Assembly (NCBI GenBank): GCA_964610205.1
Contig: CAZSVI010000033.1
Coordinates: 1 to 30,558 of the forward strand
Reading direction: 5' to 3'
Source of the DNA: CAZSVI01 sp964610205
GTDB taxonomy: Bacteria; Bacillota; Clostridia; DSM-8532
Length of the DNA stretch: 30,558 bases
Position 1 is the stretch's first letter. Each line of letters begins with the position of its first letter. The notes beneath the pieces are model-generated. The model did not search any database and was not told the origin of the DNA. It saw only the letters and a program-made list of their open reading frames with translations. Shown piece after piece: positions 8,483 to 16,490 of the stretch. The translations under genes were made by a program, and so were the position numbers.

Positions 8483-9883
8483 TCACTGCCAGAAATTCTT
8501 CAGTTTAAAGCGCCTTTTCAGTACTTTCCTGATTCTAAGCATCGCTGTGTAAGTGGGAAGAATATATAGTGTTTCACCGGGCTTCAGAAGTTTCATAGCT
8601 TCATTCAGCATAACGGAATTATCCTTTTCCAGAGTGATATGATCGGTAAAAATCCCGGCGTATTTCAGGCGTACGGCCATGTCTTCAGCACGGATTCCCG
8701 ACACAAAAAACCGTGTAATATGATCCTGTATTTCTGAGAGCACTTCAAAGTTTACGTCCCATAGCCAGGAGATATCCGTTCCGTCCGCAATCAGATCATT
8801 GATCAGAAAGGAAATTACTGCCGGATTATCTACAGTATGCAGATAATTTAAAACCTGATTGAAGCCGGTTGGATTCTTCACAAGAATGACCTGAATGTTT
8901 TTCTCACCCAGTGAAATTGATTCCATCCGTCCAAATCCGCTTTCAAACCAGGATAAAGCCTGTATGGTTTTTTCATGGGAGAAACCAAGCACCTCCGCAA
9001 AGGCAACCGCGGCAAGCGCGTTATATATATTGTATAACCCCGGAAGGTTTATCTGAGATGTAAAAGTCCCTGACGGAGTATAAAAAACTGCTCTTGAGAA
9101 CCCACCGGTAAGACACGGAATTTTTTCCACCTGAATTAAAGCCTCAGGACGGCAATAACCGCATTCAGGGCATTTAAAGTGTCCAAGATGGCCGTAGGAA
9201 CGGGATTCATATTCATATTTCGACATGCAGTACATGCAATATGACGCGTCATTATTAAGAGTAAGATAATTTTCATCCTGCACCGCAGACATATCCATGC
9301 CAAAATATATGACAGCATTAGGTACATCCTTCCCAAGGGATGCGCAAAGGGAATCATCCGCGTTGAGAACAAGGGTTGTATCCGGAAGACGGGAAATCCC
9401 TTCCTTCACTGCTTTCAACGTACTGTACAGCTCACCGTAGCGATCCAGCTGATCACGGAAAAAGTTGGTCACTACCAGAACCGCGGGGTGAATAAACAAA
9501 GAGGATGCTTTAAACGCCGCTTCGTCAACTTCAAGAAGAGCGGTATGGGATCTCGGAACCGTATTCATTTTAACGTCCGATATGAGTGTTGTTGTCAGGC
9601 CGCTAAGAAGATTTGCCCCGGATTTGTTTGATGCAAGGGAAATATGGTTCTCTATAAGAATCTGCTCTATAATTCTGGAGGTGGTCGTTTTCCCATTTGT
9701 TCCCGTAACCATTATTATTCTGTACTTTTCGGCCAGAATCTTAATAATATCAGGGTATATTTTTAAAGCCAGCTTCCCTGGGAGGCTTGTTCCTCCGGAA
9801 CCTGTCAGGCGGAGAAAGAAAATCGTAACTTTAGCCACCAGAAGCGCGATATAACAACGGATTTGATTTAATCTTCGTTTCAT
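8483..9883 (-). CDS. murT: Lipid II isoglutaminyl synthase, Mur ligase subunit MurT
   Basis: A 466-residue Mur-ligase-like ATPase that with GatD amidates the second residue of the peptidoglycan stem peptide. Visible: a hydrophobic N-terminal stretch (about 9-27), the ATP loop MVTGTNGKTTTSR (58-70), LEVDEAAF (117-124), TNFFRDQLDRYGEL (139-152), and an inserted zinc ribbon with Cys216, 219, 238 and 241 (CMYC and CPEC). The C-terminal DUF1727-type domain follows. The frame extends upstream to 10021, but the ATG at 9883 lies 7 nt after AAGGAG and begins like known MurT proteins. The gene is divergent from the ECF sigma operon. Confidence 0.9.
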   Translation of the reverse strand: MKRRLNQIRCYIALLVAKVTIFFLRLTGSGGTSLPGKLALKIYPDIIKILAEKYRIIMVTGTNGKTTTSRIIEQILIENHISLASNKSGANLLSGLTTTLISDVKMNTVPRSHTALLEVDEAAFKASSLFIHPAVLVVTNFFRDQLDRYGELYSTLKAVKEGISRLPDTTLVLNADDSLCASLGKDVPNAVIYFGMDMSAVQDENYLTLNNDASYCMYCMSKYEYESRSYGHLGHFKCPECGYCRPEALIQVEKIPCLTGGFSRAVFYTPSGTFTSQINLPGLYNIYNALAAVAFAEVLGFSHEKTIQALSWFESGFGRMESISLGEKNIQVILVKNPTGFNQVLNYLHTVDNPAVISFLINDLIADGTDISWLWDVNFEVLSEIQDHITRFFVSGIRAEDMAVRLKYAGIFTDHITLEKDNSVMLNEAMKLLKPGETLYILPTYTAMLRIRKVLKRRFKLKNFWQ

Positions 9884-9923
9884 CAAAAAACTCCTTAACA
9901 AAGGGAGGTTGTGGTATTTATAC

Positions 9924-9986
9924 CTGTTCAGGGGTAAATCATACCTTCCGCGGGGCTGGCAAGATAACTCGCTATACCCTGAACAG
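9924..9986 (-). promoter_or_regulatory. Inverted repeat in the murT leader
   Basis: Perfect 10-bp arms CTGTTCAGGG (9924-9933) and CCCTGAACAG (9977-9986) are separated by 43 nt that include a short GC-rich palindrome (CCGCGG). This lies between the predicted murT promoter and the start codon, so it would form a long hairpin in the leader RNA. It could also be a protein-binding site. Function is unknown. Confidence 0.4.
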
Positions 9987-10049
9987 TAACCGTATTTTTG
10001 CTTACATTCAAAACATTCCAATATAAGTTATGGAAATTGCAGCAGTTTT

Positions 10050-10078
10050 ATTATACAATAATCATACATGGTATACAA
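10050..10078 (-). promoter_or_regulatory. Possible murT-gatD promoter
   Basis: Minus-strand TTGTAT (10073-10078), a 17-nt spacer, and perfect TATAAT (10050-10055). The -35 match is poor (3 of 6), so the -10 box carries the call. It implies a leader of about 160 nt ahead of murT and places murT and the sigma-factor promoters back to back. Confidence 0.4.
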
Positions 10079-10138
10079 TATCCAACAAAACATAGGGATA
10101 AGGGTATTAGTATAAAAGTGAAGGGGGTCGGAAAAGAA

Positions 10139-10759
10139 TTGGATTCCTCAGAAAGAGCCCTGGTAGAAATGTCAGCAAATGGAGATATAGAGGCTTTTGA
10201 AACCCTGCTCAAAACCCATCGGAAGAAAGTTTATAATATTGCGCTAAGAATGACAAAAAATCCTGAAGACGCACAGGAGCTTTCCCAGGACGCATTAATC
10301 CGTGCGTTCACAGCTATAAAAAAGTTCCGGGGAGATTCCAGCTTTTCGACATGGCTGTATAGAATCACCATGAATGTGTGTACGGATTTTCTCAGGAAGA
10401 AAAATAAAACAATTGTCATTTCTCTGGAGCAGGGAGCCGTTGGCAATGAAAATGACACTTCCGTGCAACTTCCCGAAGACGGGCCGGGGCCGGATATTAT
10501 ATCTGAAAAAAGCCAGCTTAAGGAACTGGTTCGGAAAGCGATGGATTCCCTGTCCGCAGAACACAGGCAGGTTTTGGTTCTGCGTGACTTAATGGATTTG
10601 ACTTATAAAGATATCGCGCGTACCCTTGGAATAAATGAGGGAACAATAAAATCAAGGATTAATCGCGCAAGGGATGCTCTAAAGCAAGTTATCCTTGAAA
10701 GGTCGGAACTTTTTCAGGATTATGTCGTCAAATTGAATGGAAAGGGGGGGAATTCATGA
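10139..10759 (+). CDS. ECF-family RNA polymerase sigma factor (SigW-like)
   Basis: Sigma-70 family, group 4. Region 2 spans ALVEMSANGDIEAFETLL through FSTWLYRITMNVCTDFLRKK, and region 4 spans LSAEHRQVLVLRDLMDLTYK plus the helix-turn-helix DIARTLGINEGTIKSRINRA. A polar linker joins them and no region 3 is present, as expected for an ECF factor. The frame is open back to 9998. The TTG at 10139 is chosen because AGGGGG (10122-10127) precedes it by 11 nt; a GTG at 10118 is possible. The start is therefore uncertain while the identity is firm. The stop overlaps the anti-sigma ATG by 4 nt, so the pair is translationally coupled. The trigger and regulon are unknown; cell-envelope stress is typical of the group. 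Confidence 0.88.
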   Translation: MDSSERALVEMSANGDIEAFETLLKTHRKKVYNIALRMTKNPEDAQELSQDALIRAFTAIKKFRGDSSFSTWLYRITMNVCTDFLRKKNKTIVISLEQGAVGNENDTSVQLPEDGPGPDIISEKSQLKELVRKAMDSLSAEHRQVLVLRDLMDLTYKDIARTLGINEGTIKSRINRARDALKQVILERSELFQDYVVKLNGKGGNS

Positions 10760-11652
10760 ACAGGTGCGATACGTATTTGACAAATTTGTCAATGTATCTG
10801 GATGGAGAATTATCTGAAACCGAAACAAAAGATTTGGAAATTCATTTGCAGGAATGTGATGCATGTGCTAAGGAACTGGAAATACTGAGCCAGATTATTT
10901 CGGCCTGTAGTGAATTGGAAGAGGAACTTCCCGAAGGGTTTGAAGCCTCCCTGCACAACCGTCTTTTGGCGGCAAAGGAAGAAATGAATAGCCGGACCGG
11001 AAAGGTAAGAAAAATCAGAATGATAACCCGGATAGCGGCAGGGTTTGTCCTCGTTTTTACGCTGGGGTTGTTTATACGTACAGGATTATTAGGAACTAAA
11101 ATGAGCGGAACCCAATCCGCCAATGACATGAAGGCTCCTATGGCTGCCGACGAAGGCTCTGCGGAGAATAGCATAATGATGGGCGGACCGGTGTCTGTGC
11201 GTATGGCTCCGGATGACACGGAAAGGGCGGCTACCGGTAAAGGTATAGTGGCACAGGAAGAAAAATCCCTGGAAGATAATATGGAAATAAAGTATTTCTC
11301 CGCATTAACCGAGGCATGCGCGTTTGTGCCGGACAGGGTTGAAGGTCACGACACGGTTGTAAGATTAACGGTGGAGGATGTGGATAAAGCCCTGGAATCC
11401 ATCAGAACAATTGAAGTCAGGTATGGAAATAATTATTCAGACTACTGGGGCGATTTGGCTGAAGCCATGCAGATTATTGAAAAGGATAACGGGGATGAGC
11501 TGATGGAAATTAAACTGTCCTATCCCAACGATGAATTATGGCATGAATTTTTGAGCGGGATGCAGAACTATTTCCCTGATATGCAGGTTGAATCGTTACC
11601 TTCAGCGGAAGATCAGGAATACATCCGTATAATTATTCGAAAAGTTCGGTGA
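10756..11652 (+). CDS. Membrane anti-sigma factor with zinc-finger domain
   Basis: The N-terminal ~45 residues contain the zinc-binding anti-sigma motif HLQECDACAKEL (His, then CxxC) that grips ECF sigma factors. One membrane helix lies at about 88-108 (IAAGFVLVFTLGLFIRTG). After it comes a linker rich in Met, Ala and Gly and an extracytoplasmic domain of ~110 residues (EIKYFSALTEACAFVP to the end) that I cannot assign to a named sensor family. The layout is cytoplasmic sigma-binding, membrane, outside sensor. It is the partner of the preceding sigma gene by overlap and family. Release would need proteolysis or a conformational change, which the sequence does not reveal. Confidence 0.88.
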   Translation: MNRCDTYLTNLSMYLDGELSETETKDLEIHLQECDACAKELEILSQIISACSELEEELPEGFEASLHNRLLAAKEEMNSRTGKVRKIRMITRIAAGFVLVFTLGLFIRTGLLGTKMSGTQSANDMKAPMAADEGSAENSIMMGGPVSVRMAPDDTERAATGKGIVAQEEKSLEDNMEIKYFSALTEACAFVPDRVEGHDTVVRLTVEDVDKALESIRTIEVRYGNNYSDYWGDLAEAMQIIEKDNGDELMEIKLSYPNDELWHEFLSGMQNYFPDMQVESLPSAEDQEYIRIIIRKVR

Positions 11653-11671
11653 TAATAAACCTATAAAACCC

Positions 11672-11700
11672 TTCACTGATTTATAAAAATAGTGTATTAT
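11672..11700 (+). promoter_or_regulatory. Possible polA promoter
   Basis: TTCACT (11672-11677), a 17-nt spacer and TATTAT (11695-11700). The match is moderate (4 and 5 of 6). It would start a leader of about 185 nt that holds two short hairpins (CTCCTCCTT/AAGGAGGAG at 11712-11732 and CCGG...CCGG near 11742) and the dispersed leader repeat. Confidence 0.4.
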
Positions 11701-11797
11701 AACATTAGTAGCTCCTCCTTATTAAGGAGGAGTTCCATTATCCGGGGGATAAAAACCGGGTTTGCCGTATAACGGAGCTTATCCGAACGCTCGCGGC

Positions 11798-11875
11798 GCG
11801 TTGCTCACAAATACTTACACAGGCGGTTTAGGCGCCGGCGTTTCGGCTCGCGATTTGTGCACGCGCTTATTGAAT
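11798..11875 (+). repeat. Dispersed leader repeat, copy A (upstream of polA)
   Basis: A 78-nt GC-rich block running from GCGTTGCTCACAAAT to CACGCGCTTATTGAAT. It aligns along its whole length with 16387-16465 and at its 3' half with the minus strand of 20903-20960. CACAAAT can pair with ATTTGTG and GCGCGT with ACGCGC, closing over an inner GCCG/CGGC hairpin. It ends 18 nt before the polA start, with the ribosome site directly after it. The block is open in one frame but the sister copies differ by indels, so it is not coding. Confidence 0.7.
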
Positions 11876-11893
11876 ACGGCCGGGGAGGAAAAA

Positions 11894-14590
11894 ATGCGTT
11901 CAAAATTAATGCTGATTGACGGAAACAGTATTTTAAACCGGGGTTTTTACGGACTTTCAGGTAGCTCTATGCTGACTACCTCAACAGGACTATATACCAA
12001 TGCGGTATTCGCCTTTATAAATATCATGAACAAGCATCTGGAAGAGGAAGCCCCTGATTCTATTGCGGTGGCTTTTGATTTAAAGGCTAAAACCTTCAGG
12101 CACGAGATGTATGACGGATATAAAGCCCAGAGGAAAGGAATGCCTGATGAACTGGCAATGCAGCTCCCCATTATAAAGGAAGTTCTTAACGCTATGAACA
12201 TATCCATTCTTGAACTGGAGGGATATGAAGCGGACGATATCATCGGCAGTCTGTCCCTGAAAGGCGAAAAAGAGAATTATGATGTGGTTGTGTTAACCGG
12301 TGACAGGGACTCCTTTCAATTGGTCAGTGATCAAATCGTTGTTCTTTTTCCTTCAACCAGAGCCGGAAAAACAGAGACAAAGCGTTATGATTTACAGGTT
12401 ATACGGGAGCAATATGGGCTATCCCCGGAGCAGCTCATTGATGTGAAAGGGCTCATGGGGGATACGTCGGATAATATTCCCGGGGTTCCGGGGGTGGGTG
12501 AAAAAACCGCCCTGGGGCTGATTCAGGCGTATAATACCCTGGAAGGAGTTTATGAGAATATTGATCAAATAACGAAGCCAAAGCTTAAAGCGTCATTGCT
12601 GGAATATAAGGAACAGGCCTTTTTAAGCCGGAAACTGGGGAAAATATACAGAGAACTGGAATGCTGCGGTGCGATCGATGAGTTAAGGCGTAAAGATATT
12701 AAAAGAGGGGAACTTTTGGCAGTTTTCAGAAAGCTTGAGTTTGAGAGCCTCATATCAAGAATGAATCTTACGTCGGTGAGCGAAGAAGACCTTCCGCAAA
12801 TCATTAAAGATCTTAAAACAGTAACCATAAAAGATAAAAAAGATTTCATGGAACACATACCGGCATTGCTTAACGAAAAAAGTTATGCTGTTCTTCCCCT
12901 GATCGATAAAGAGGACTCTTATAACTCCAGGCTTTCAGGATTAGCTTTATGTTCCGGGGAATCGGTTTTCTTTATTGAAACAGGCTCCGCGATTCCAGAG
13001 AGTTTGATTGCCGAAGAGCTTAAGGAACTATGGCAGAACGAAGCAATTCAAAAAACAGGGCATCATATCAAGGAATTTATAACCTGGCTTTTAAAGTATG
13101 GAACTGAGTTTAAGGGTCTGGTTTTTGATACAATGATTGCAGAGTATCTGATTGATCCGCTACGCAGTACCTATGCTTTAGTGAATTTATCCTACAAATA
13201 CCTGAACCGGTCCATTCCGTCACTGGAGGAACTACAGGGAAAAGGGAAGGGATATAAGCTCTATTCGGAGCTGAAAGGTGAGCAATTGGCCGCGTACGCC
13301 GGTCAGAGTGTTAAATTGATTTATGATCTGTGGGAAATTCAGATCAATGCGCTGGAGGAAAACAATCTGGCGGAACTTTTCAGAAAGATAGAACTGCCCC
13401 TTGTTACAGTGCTGGCTAACATGGAATTTCATGGTTTCAGGGTAGATGCCGAAAAACTGAAAGAGTTTCAACATATCCTGGCAAACCGTATTGAGATCCT
13501 GGAAAAGACAATATACCTGTTTGCGGGGGAAGTGTTTAACATTAATTCCCCAAAGCAGCTTGGTACGGTATTATTTGAGAAGCTGTGTCTGCCGACGGTA
13601 AAAAAGAATAAAACAGGCTATTCCACCGATGCAGAGGTTCTGGAAGAGTTATCCGACAGGCATGAGATCATTCCGTATATAATGGAATATCGACAGCTTA
13701 TTAAGCTTAAAACAACCTATGCCGAAGGCCTCGAGAAAGTGATTAATCCTGTAACCGGAAAAATCCATTCCAGCTTTAATCAGACAGTTACCGCAACAGG
13801 ACGTATCAGCAGCACCGAGCCTAACCTGCAGAATATTCCCATACGGGTCGAAATGGGCAGGGAAATAAGGAAAGCATTTATTCCTTCATCAGAGGATCAA
13901 TTGTTTGTGGACGCCGATTATTCCCAGATCGAATTGCGTGTCCTGGCTCATATTACCGGTGATGAAGCCCTGATCAGCGCTTTTGTACAGGGGGAGGACA
14001 TTCATACAACGACAGCGGCCCTGGTTTTTGAGGTTAATCCGCAGGAAGTAACAACAGAACTCAGAAGAAGAGCAAAGGCTGTGAATTTCGGTATTGTATA
14101 CGGCATAAGTGATTTCGGGTTATCAAGAGACCTCGGAATCACCCGAAAGGAAGCAAAGCGGTATATCGAAGGTTATTTGAGCAAATATCCGAAGGTGCGT
14201 CGTTATATGGAGGAGATTGTCAGAACCGGCCAGGAACAGGGATATGTTGAAACGCTGTTTAACAGAAGAAGACAACTGCCCGAGCTTGCGTCAAAAAATT
14301 TCAACCAGCGGTCCTTTGGCAAGCGTATTGCAATGAATACCCCCATACAGGGAACAGCGGCGGATATTATAAAAATAGCGATGGTAAAGGTTTTTTCCGC
14401 ATTGAAGGAATGCGGCTTAAAATCCAGGCTGATTCTGCAGGTACATGATGAATTGGTTGTTGAAACATACAAGGATGAACTTGACAGAGTAAAGGAGCTT
14501 GTGAAAAGATGTATGGAAGAGGCTGCCGAATTAAGTGTCCCGCTGATTGCTGATGTCTCAACAGGGCGGAATTGGTATGAGGCAAAATGA
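11894..14590 (+). CDS. polA: DNA polymerase I
   Basis: An 898-residue family A polymerase that fills gaps in repair and removes Okazaki primers. The N-terminal ~290 residues are the 5'-3' exonuclease (LMLIDGNSILNRGFYGL, GYEADDIIGSL, VLTGDRDSFQL, GLMGDTSDNIPGVPGVG). The middle 3'-5' exonuclease region keeps the fold (FDTMIAEYLIDP), but the usual DxE metal ligands are absent and the last Asp is replaced in AYAGQSVKLIYD, so proofreading should be lost, as in Bacillus-type PolI. The polymerase motifs are intact: A (DADYSQIELRVLAH, about 673), B (RRAKAVNFGIVYG, about 724) and C (QVHDELV, about 849). The ATG at 11894 follows GGGGAGG; the frame open upstream to 11762 is leader containing the dispersed repeat. 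It heads an operon with coaE. Confidence 0.95.
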   Translation: MRSKLMLIDGNSILNRGFYGLSGSSMLTTSTGLYTNAVFAFINIMNKHLEEEAPDSIAVAFDLKAKTFRHEMYDGYKAQRKGMPDELAMQLPIIKEVLNAMNISILELEGYEADDIIGSLSLKGEKENYDVVVLTGDRDSFQLVSDQIVVLFPSTRAGKTETKRYDLQVIREQYGLSPEQLIDVKGLMGDTSDNIPGVPGVGEKTALGLIQAYNTLEGVYENIDQITKPKLKASLLEYKEQAFLSRKLGKIYRELECCGAIDELRRKDIKRGELLAVFRKLEFESLISRMNLTSVSEEDLPQIIKDLKTVTIKDKKDFMEHIPALLNEKSYAVLPLIDKEDSYNSRLSGLALCSGESVFFIETGSAIPESLIAEELKELWQNEAIQKTGHHIKEFITWLLKYGTEFKGLVFDTMIAEYLIDPLRSTYALVNLSYKYLNRSIPSLEELQGKGKGYKLYSELKGEQLAAYAGQSVKLIYDLWEIQINALEENNLAELFRKIELPLVTVLANMEFHGFRVDAEKLKEFQHILANRIEILEKTIYLFAGEVFNINSPKQLGTVLFEKLCLPTVKKNKTGYSTDAEVLEELSDRHEIIPYIMEYRQLIKLKTTYAEGLEKVINPVTGKIHSSFNQTVTATGRISSTEPNLQNIPIRVEMGREIRKAFIPSSEDQLFVDADYSQIELRVLAHITGDEALISAFVQGEDIHTTTAALVFEVNPQEVTTELRRRAKAVNFGIVYGISDFGLSRDLGITRKEAKRYIEGYLSKYPKVRRYMEEIVRTGQEQGYVETLFNRRRQLPELASKNFNQRSFGKRIAMNTPIQGTAADIIKIAMVKVFSALKECGLKSRLILQVHDELVVETYKDELDRVKELVKRCMEEAAELSVPLIADVSTGRNWYEAK

Positions 14591-14614
14591 TTGGAAACGG
14601 AAGTGCAGGAACTT

Positions 14615-15217
14615 ATGATCATTGGAATAACCGGCGGAATCGGTTCGGGGAAAAGCATGGTTGCTGATATACTTAAGGGGTATGGCGCTAAAATAATAAT
14701 TGCGGATAAGATAGCAAAAGAAATAGTAAAACCGGGGATGCCGGTCTATGAAGAAATCATACGGGTATTTGGCACTGATATTATAGATGAACGGCGGATG
14801 ATTAACAGAAAGAAACTGGGGGACCTTGTTTTTTCCAACAGAAACCTTCTTAAGAAGCTTGAAGGGATTACTCACGGTACTGTAACCACAGAAATTAAAA
14901 AGGAACTGGAGGAATTCATAAATAGCGGATATAACCTGCTGGTTGTGGAAGCTGTTGTTCCTGTTCGGCATGGTTTTCTGGATCTGGTTGATACTGTTTG
15001 GGTGGTAGCGGCCGATGAGTTCATCCGGCTTAAACGGATTATGGAAAGGAATCAATTTACCGAGGACGAAGCAAAACAGCGAATCAGTGTGCAAATGCCG
15101 GATAATATGTATAAAAAGATTGCCGACCAAGTAATATATAATAACGGTACTATTGAGAATTTGAGGGCAGAGGTTTGGGAAGTTTTGAAAAATGAGAAAA
15201 AAAAGCGTTTATCATAA
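14615..15217 (+). CDS. coaE: Dephospho-CoA kinase
   Basis: Catalyses the last step of coenzyme A synthesis, phosphorylation of the 3' hydroxyl of dephospho-CoA. The 200-residue protein starts MIIGITGGIGSGKS with the P-loop at 7-14, followed by ADKIAKEIVKPG (the DxxxR/K-type substrate region), LVVEAVVPVRHG and a lid-like region ERNQFTEDEAKQRI. The frame can be extended to a TTG at 14591 immediately after the polA stop; the ATG at 14615 begins exactly where the family does and is preferred. polA-coaE adjacency is common in clostridia. The 3' end overlaps the next gene by 26 nt. Confidence 0.93.
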   Translation: MIIGITGGIGSGKSMVADILKGYGAKIIIADKIAKEIVKPGMPVYEEIIRVFGTDIIDERRMINRKKLGDLVFSNRNLLKKLEGITHGTVTTEIKKELEEFINSGYNLLVVEAVVPVRHGFLDLVDTVWVVAADEFIRLKRIMERNQFTEDEAKQRISVQMPDNMYKKIADQVIYNNGTIENLRAEVWEVLKNEKKKRLS

Positions 15218-15776
15218 GTTCCGTTTCTCTTTTATAGGGGTAGTCCTTTTTCTGGTTATTCTTTTAATTGTTCTGGCACCCACAATTTTAAAGAGCTTTT
15301 TTCCAATGCCGCATTTTGATATTGTTGAGAAGTACGCGGAAGACAATCGCTTAAATATTACTCTGGTATATTCGGTAATGAAGGCCGAAAGCGGTTTCAG
15401 ATCCGATGCGGTTTCAGGAAAGGGCGCCATAGGTCTTATGCAGATAACAGAAAATACCGGGCAGTGGATAGCTTCTATGCTGGATATAAAGAATTATAAA
15501 ACGGAAGCATTAACGGATCCGGACATAAATGTCAGGTTTGGATGCTGGTATCTGTCCTATCTTCTTGAACGGTTTGAGGGGAACAGGGAATTGGCTCTGG
15601 CAGCATATAACGCAGGAGAAGGCACCGTATTCAGATGGCTTGAAACAAATGATATTGAGTGGAAAGGTTCTGAAATTAAAAAGCTGCCCTATACCGAGAC
15701 AGAGAATTATCTTGTGCGTGTTAACAGAATTTATTTTGTATATAAAACTCTTTACCCTGGAGTGGATTCGTGGTAA
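15192..15776 (+). CDS. Membrane-anchored lytic transglycosylase (SLT domain)
   Basis: A 194-residue protein with one N-terminal membrane helix (about 11-33, VVLFLVILLIVLAPTIL) that may act as an uncleaved anchor, so the enzyme faces outward. The SLT fold is recognisable by VYSVMKAESGFRSDAVS with the catalytic Glu, GAIGLMQITENTG, FGCWYLSYLL, and LALAAYNAGEGTV. The family cleaves the beta-1,4 bond of peptidoglycan to leave 1,6-anhydromuramic acid. It overlaps coaE by 26 nt and is therefore co-translated in the polA operon. The small size fits housekeeping or sporulation-associated SLT proteins of clostridia. Confidence 0.9.
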   Translation: MRKKSVYHKFRFSFIGVVLFLVILLIVLAPTILKSFFPMPHFDIVEKYAEDNRLNITLVYSVMKAESGFRSDAVSGKGAIGLMQITENTGQWIASMLDIKNYKTEALTDPDINVRFGCWYLSYLLERFEGNRELALAAYNAGEGTVFRWLETNDIEWKGSEIKKLPYTETENYLVRVNRIYFVYKTLYPGVDSW

Positions 15777-15854
15777 ACTTGTGATATGCCAAAGACAAGG
15801 GAATAGTGACCACTCAGCTTTATAAATTTGGTTCCGTACGGAGGTTTTTATTAT

Positions 15855-16178
15855 ATGTATCAACCCATGTTTGAAAGGGATTTATTATATCCCGCAACTA
15901 ATCTGCTTGAACCCGGCAGTGTCCATGTATCGGTGCTCAAGCCCGACATCCAGGGAAGGCTTCCAATTTTCATTACACCAAAGACAATGCATAATCCGTT
16001 TGAATATGTTGATATTCTGGTTAGTATCATACAGGCTGATATATTTGACAGAACCCGGATAGATATTAAAACACAGGGTATATTCTTTTTCCGGATCAAG
16101 GACAATGAATACATAAAGTTGATCTATCAGGACGGGAAACAGATTGTTGAGAAAAGCAAAGGTATTATTGATGAATAA
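15855..16178 (+). CDS. Conserved-looking small protein of unknown function
   Basis: I do not recognise a domain. The likely product is 107 residues starting MYQPMFERDLLYPATNLLEP; the ATG at 15855 follows GGAGG (15840-15844) by 10 nt, whereas the longer frame from 15828 includes that ribosome site. It has no membrane helix or signal peptide, is mixed alpha/beta in character, and ends in a charged tail (DGKQIVEKSKGIIDE). It follows the transglycosylase after about 80 nt on the same strand and is closed by a good terminator at 16184-16212, so it is probably the last gene of the polA operon. Confidence 0.7.
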   Translation: MYQPMFERDLLYPATNLLEPGSVHVSVLKPDIQGRLPIFITPKTMHNPFEYVDILVSIIQADIFDRTRIDIKTQGIFFFRIKDNEYIKLIYQDGKQIVEKSKGIIDE

Positions 16179-16183
16179 TTGCA

Positions 16184-16212
16184 CTCCGGAGCACTCCGGA
16201 GTTTTTATTTTG
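16184..16212 (+). terminator. Rho-independent terminator of the polA operon
   Basis: CTCCGG and CCGGAG pair around AGCACT, followed by TTTTTATTTT. It lies immediately after the stop of the small unknown gene. Confidence 0.8.
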
Positions 16213-16232
16213 CTTTTTATGGGAGGTTAACC

Positions 16233-16260
16233 TTGATTTTATCCGTGATTCTGATACAAT
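16233..16260 (+). promoter_or_regulatory. Possible fba promoter
   Basis: TTGATT (16233-16238), a 16-nt spacer, and TACAAT (16255-16260). Transcription from here would give a leader of about 220 nt containing two hairpins (ATCGG/CCGAT near 16306-16324 and CCCTCAG/CTGAGGG near 16329-16362) and the leader repeat. Confidence 0.45.
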
Positions 16261-16386
16261 GAATATGATATTTTATCAAACTCCCCCTAAGACACCTGCC
16301 TCTACAATCGGAGGATAAACCGATTTTTCCCTCAGCGGCGGGTTTCAATCCCCGACTGAGGGGGCGTTAGATAAAATGCCCGCAGT

Positions 16387-16465
16387 GCGTTGCACACAAA
16401 ACGTGATCGGCATGCGCTTCAGCGCCCGCGTTTTGGCGCGCAGTTCACGCAAGCGCTCATTGAAT
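16387..16465 (+). repeat. Dispersed leader repeat, copy B (upstream of fba)
   Basis: A 79-nt GC-rich block from GCGTTGCACACAAAA to CAAGCGCTCATTGAAT, homologous to 11798-11875 and, in its 3' half, to the minus strand of 20903-20960. GCGCTT can pair with AAGCGC around an inner GCGCC/GGCGC hairpin. It ends 16-25 nt before the fba start, followed at once by the AAAGGAG ribosome site. Confidence 0.7.
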
Positions 16466-16490
16466 TACAAAGGAGATAGGAGTGGATAAG

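Noticed and set aside
11762..11893. N-terminal extension of PolI by 44 residues
   Set aside because: It translates the dispersed leader repeat, whose sister copies differ by indels, and the ATG at 11894 has a strong ribosome site and the normal PolI start.
16326..16362. GTTTCAATCCCC within the fba leader resembles a CRISPR repeat end or a tRNA T-arm
   Set aside because: There is a single copy, no spacers or cas genes, and no acceptor or anticodon arms; it is the loop side of a CCCTCAG/CTGAGGG hairpin.
16377..16490. Small frame starting MPAVRCTQNV across repeat B
   Set aside because: The frame is not preserved in copies A and C, and no ribosome site precedes it.
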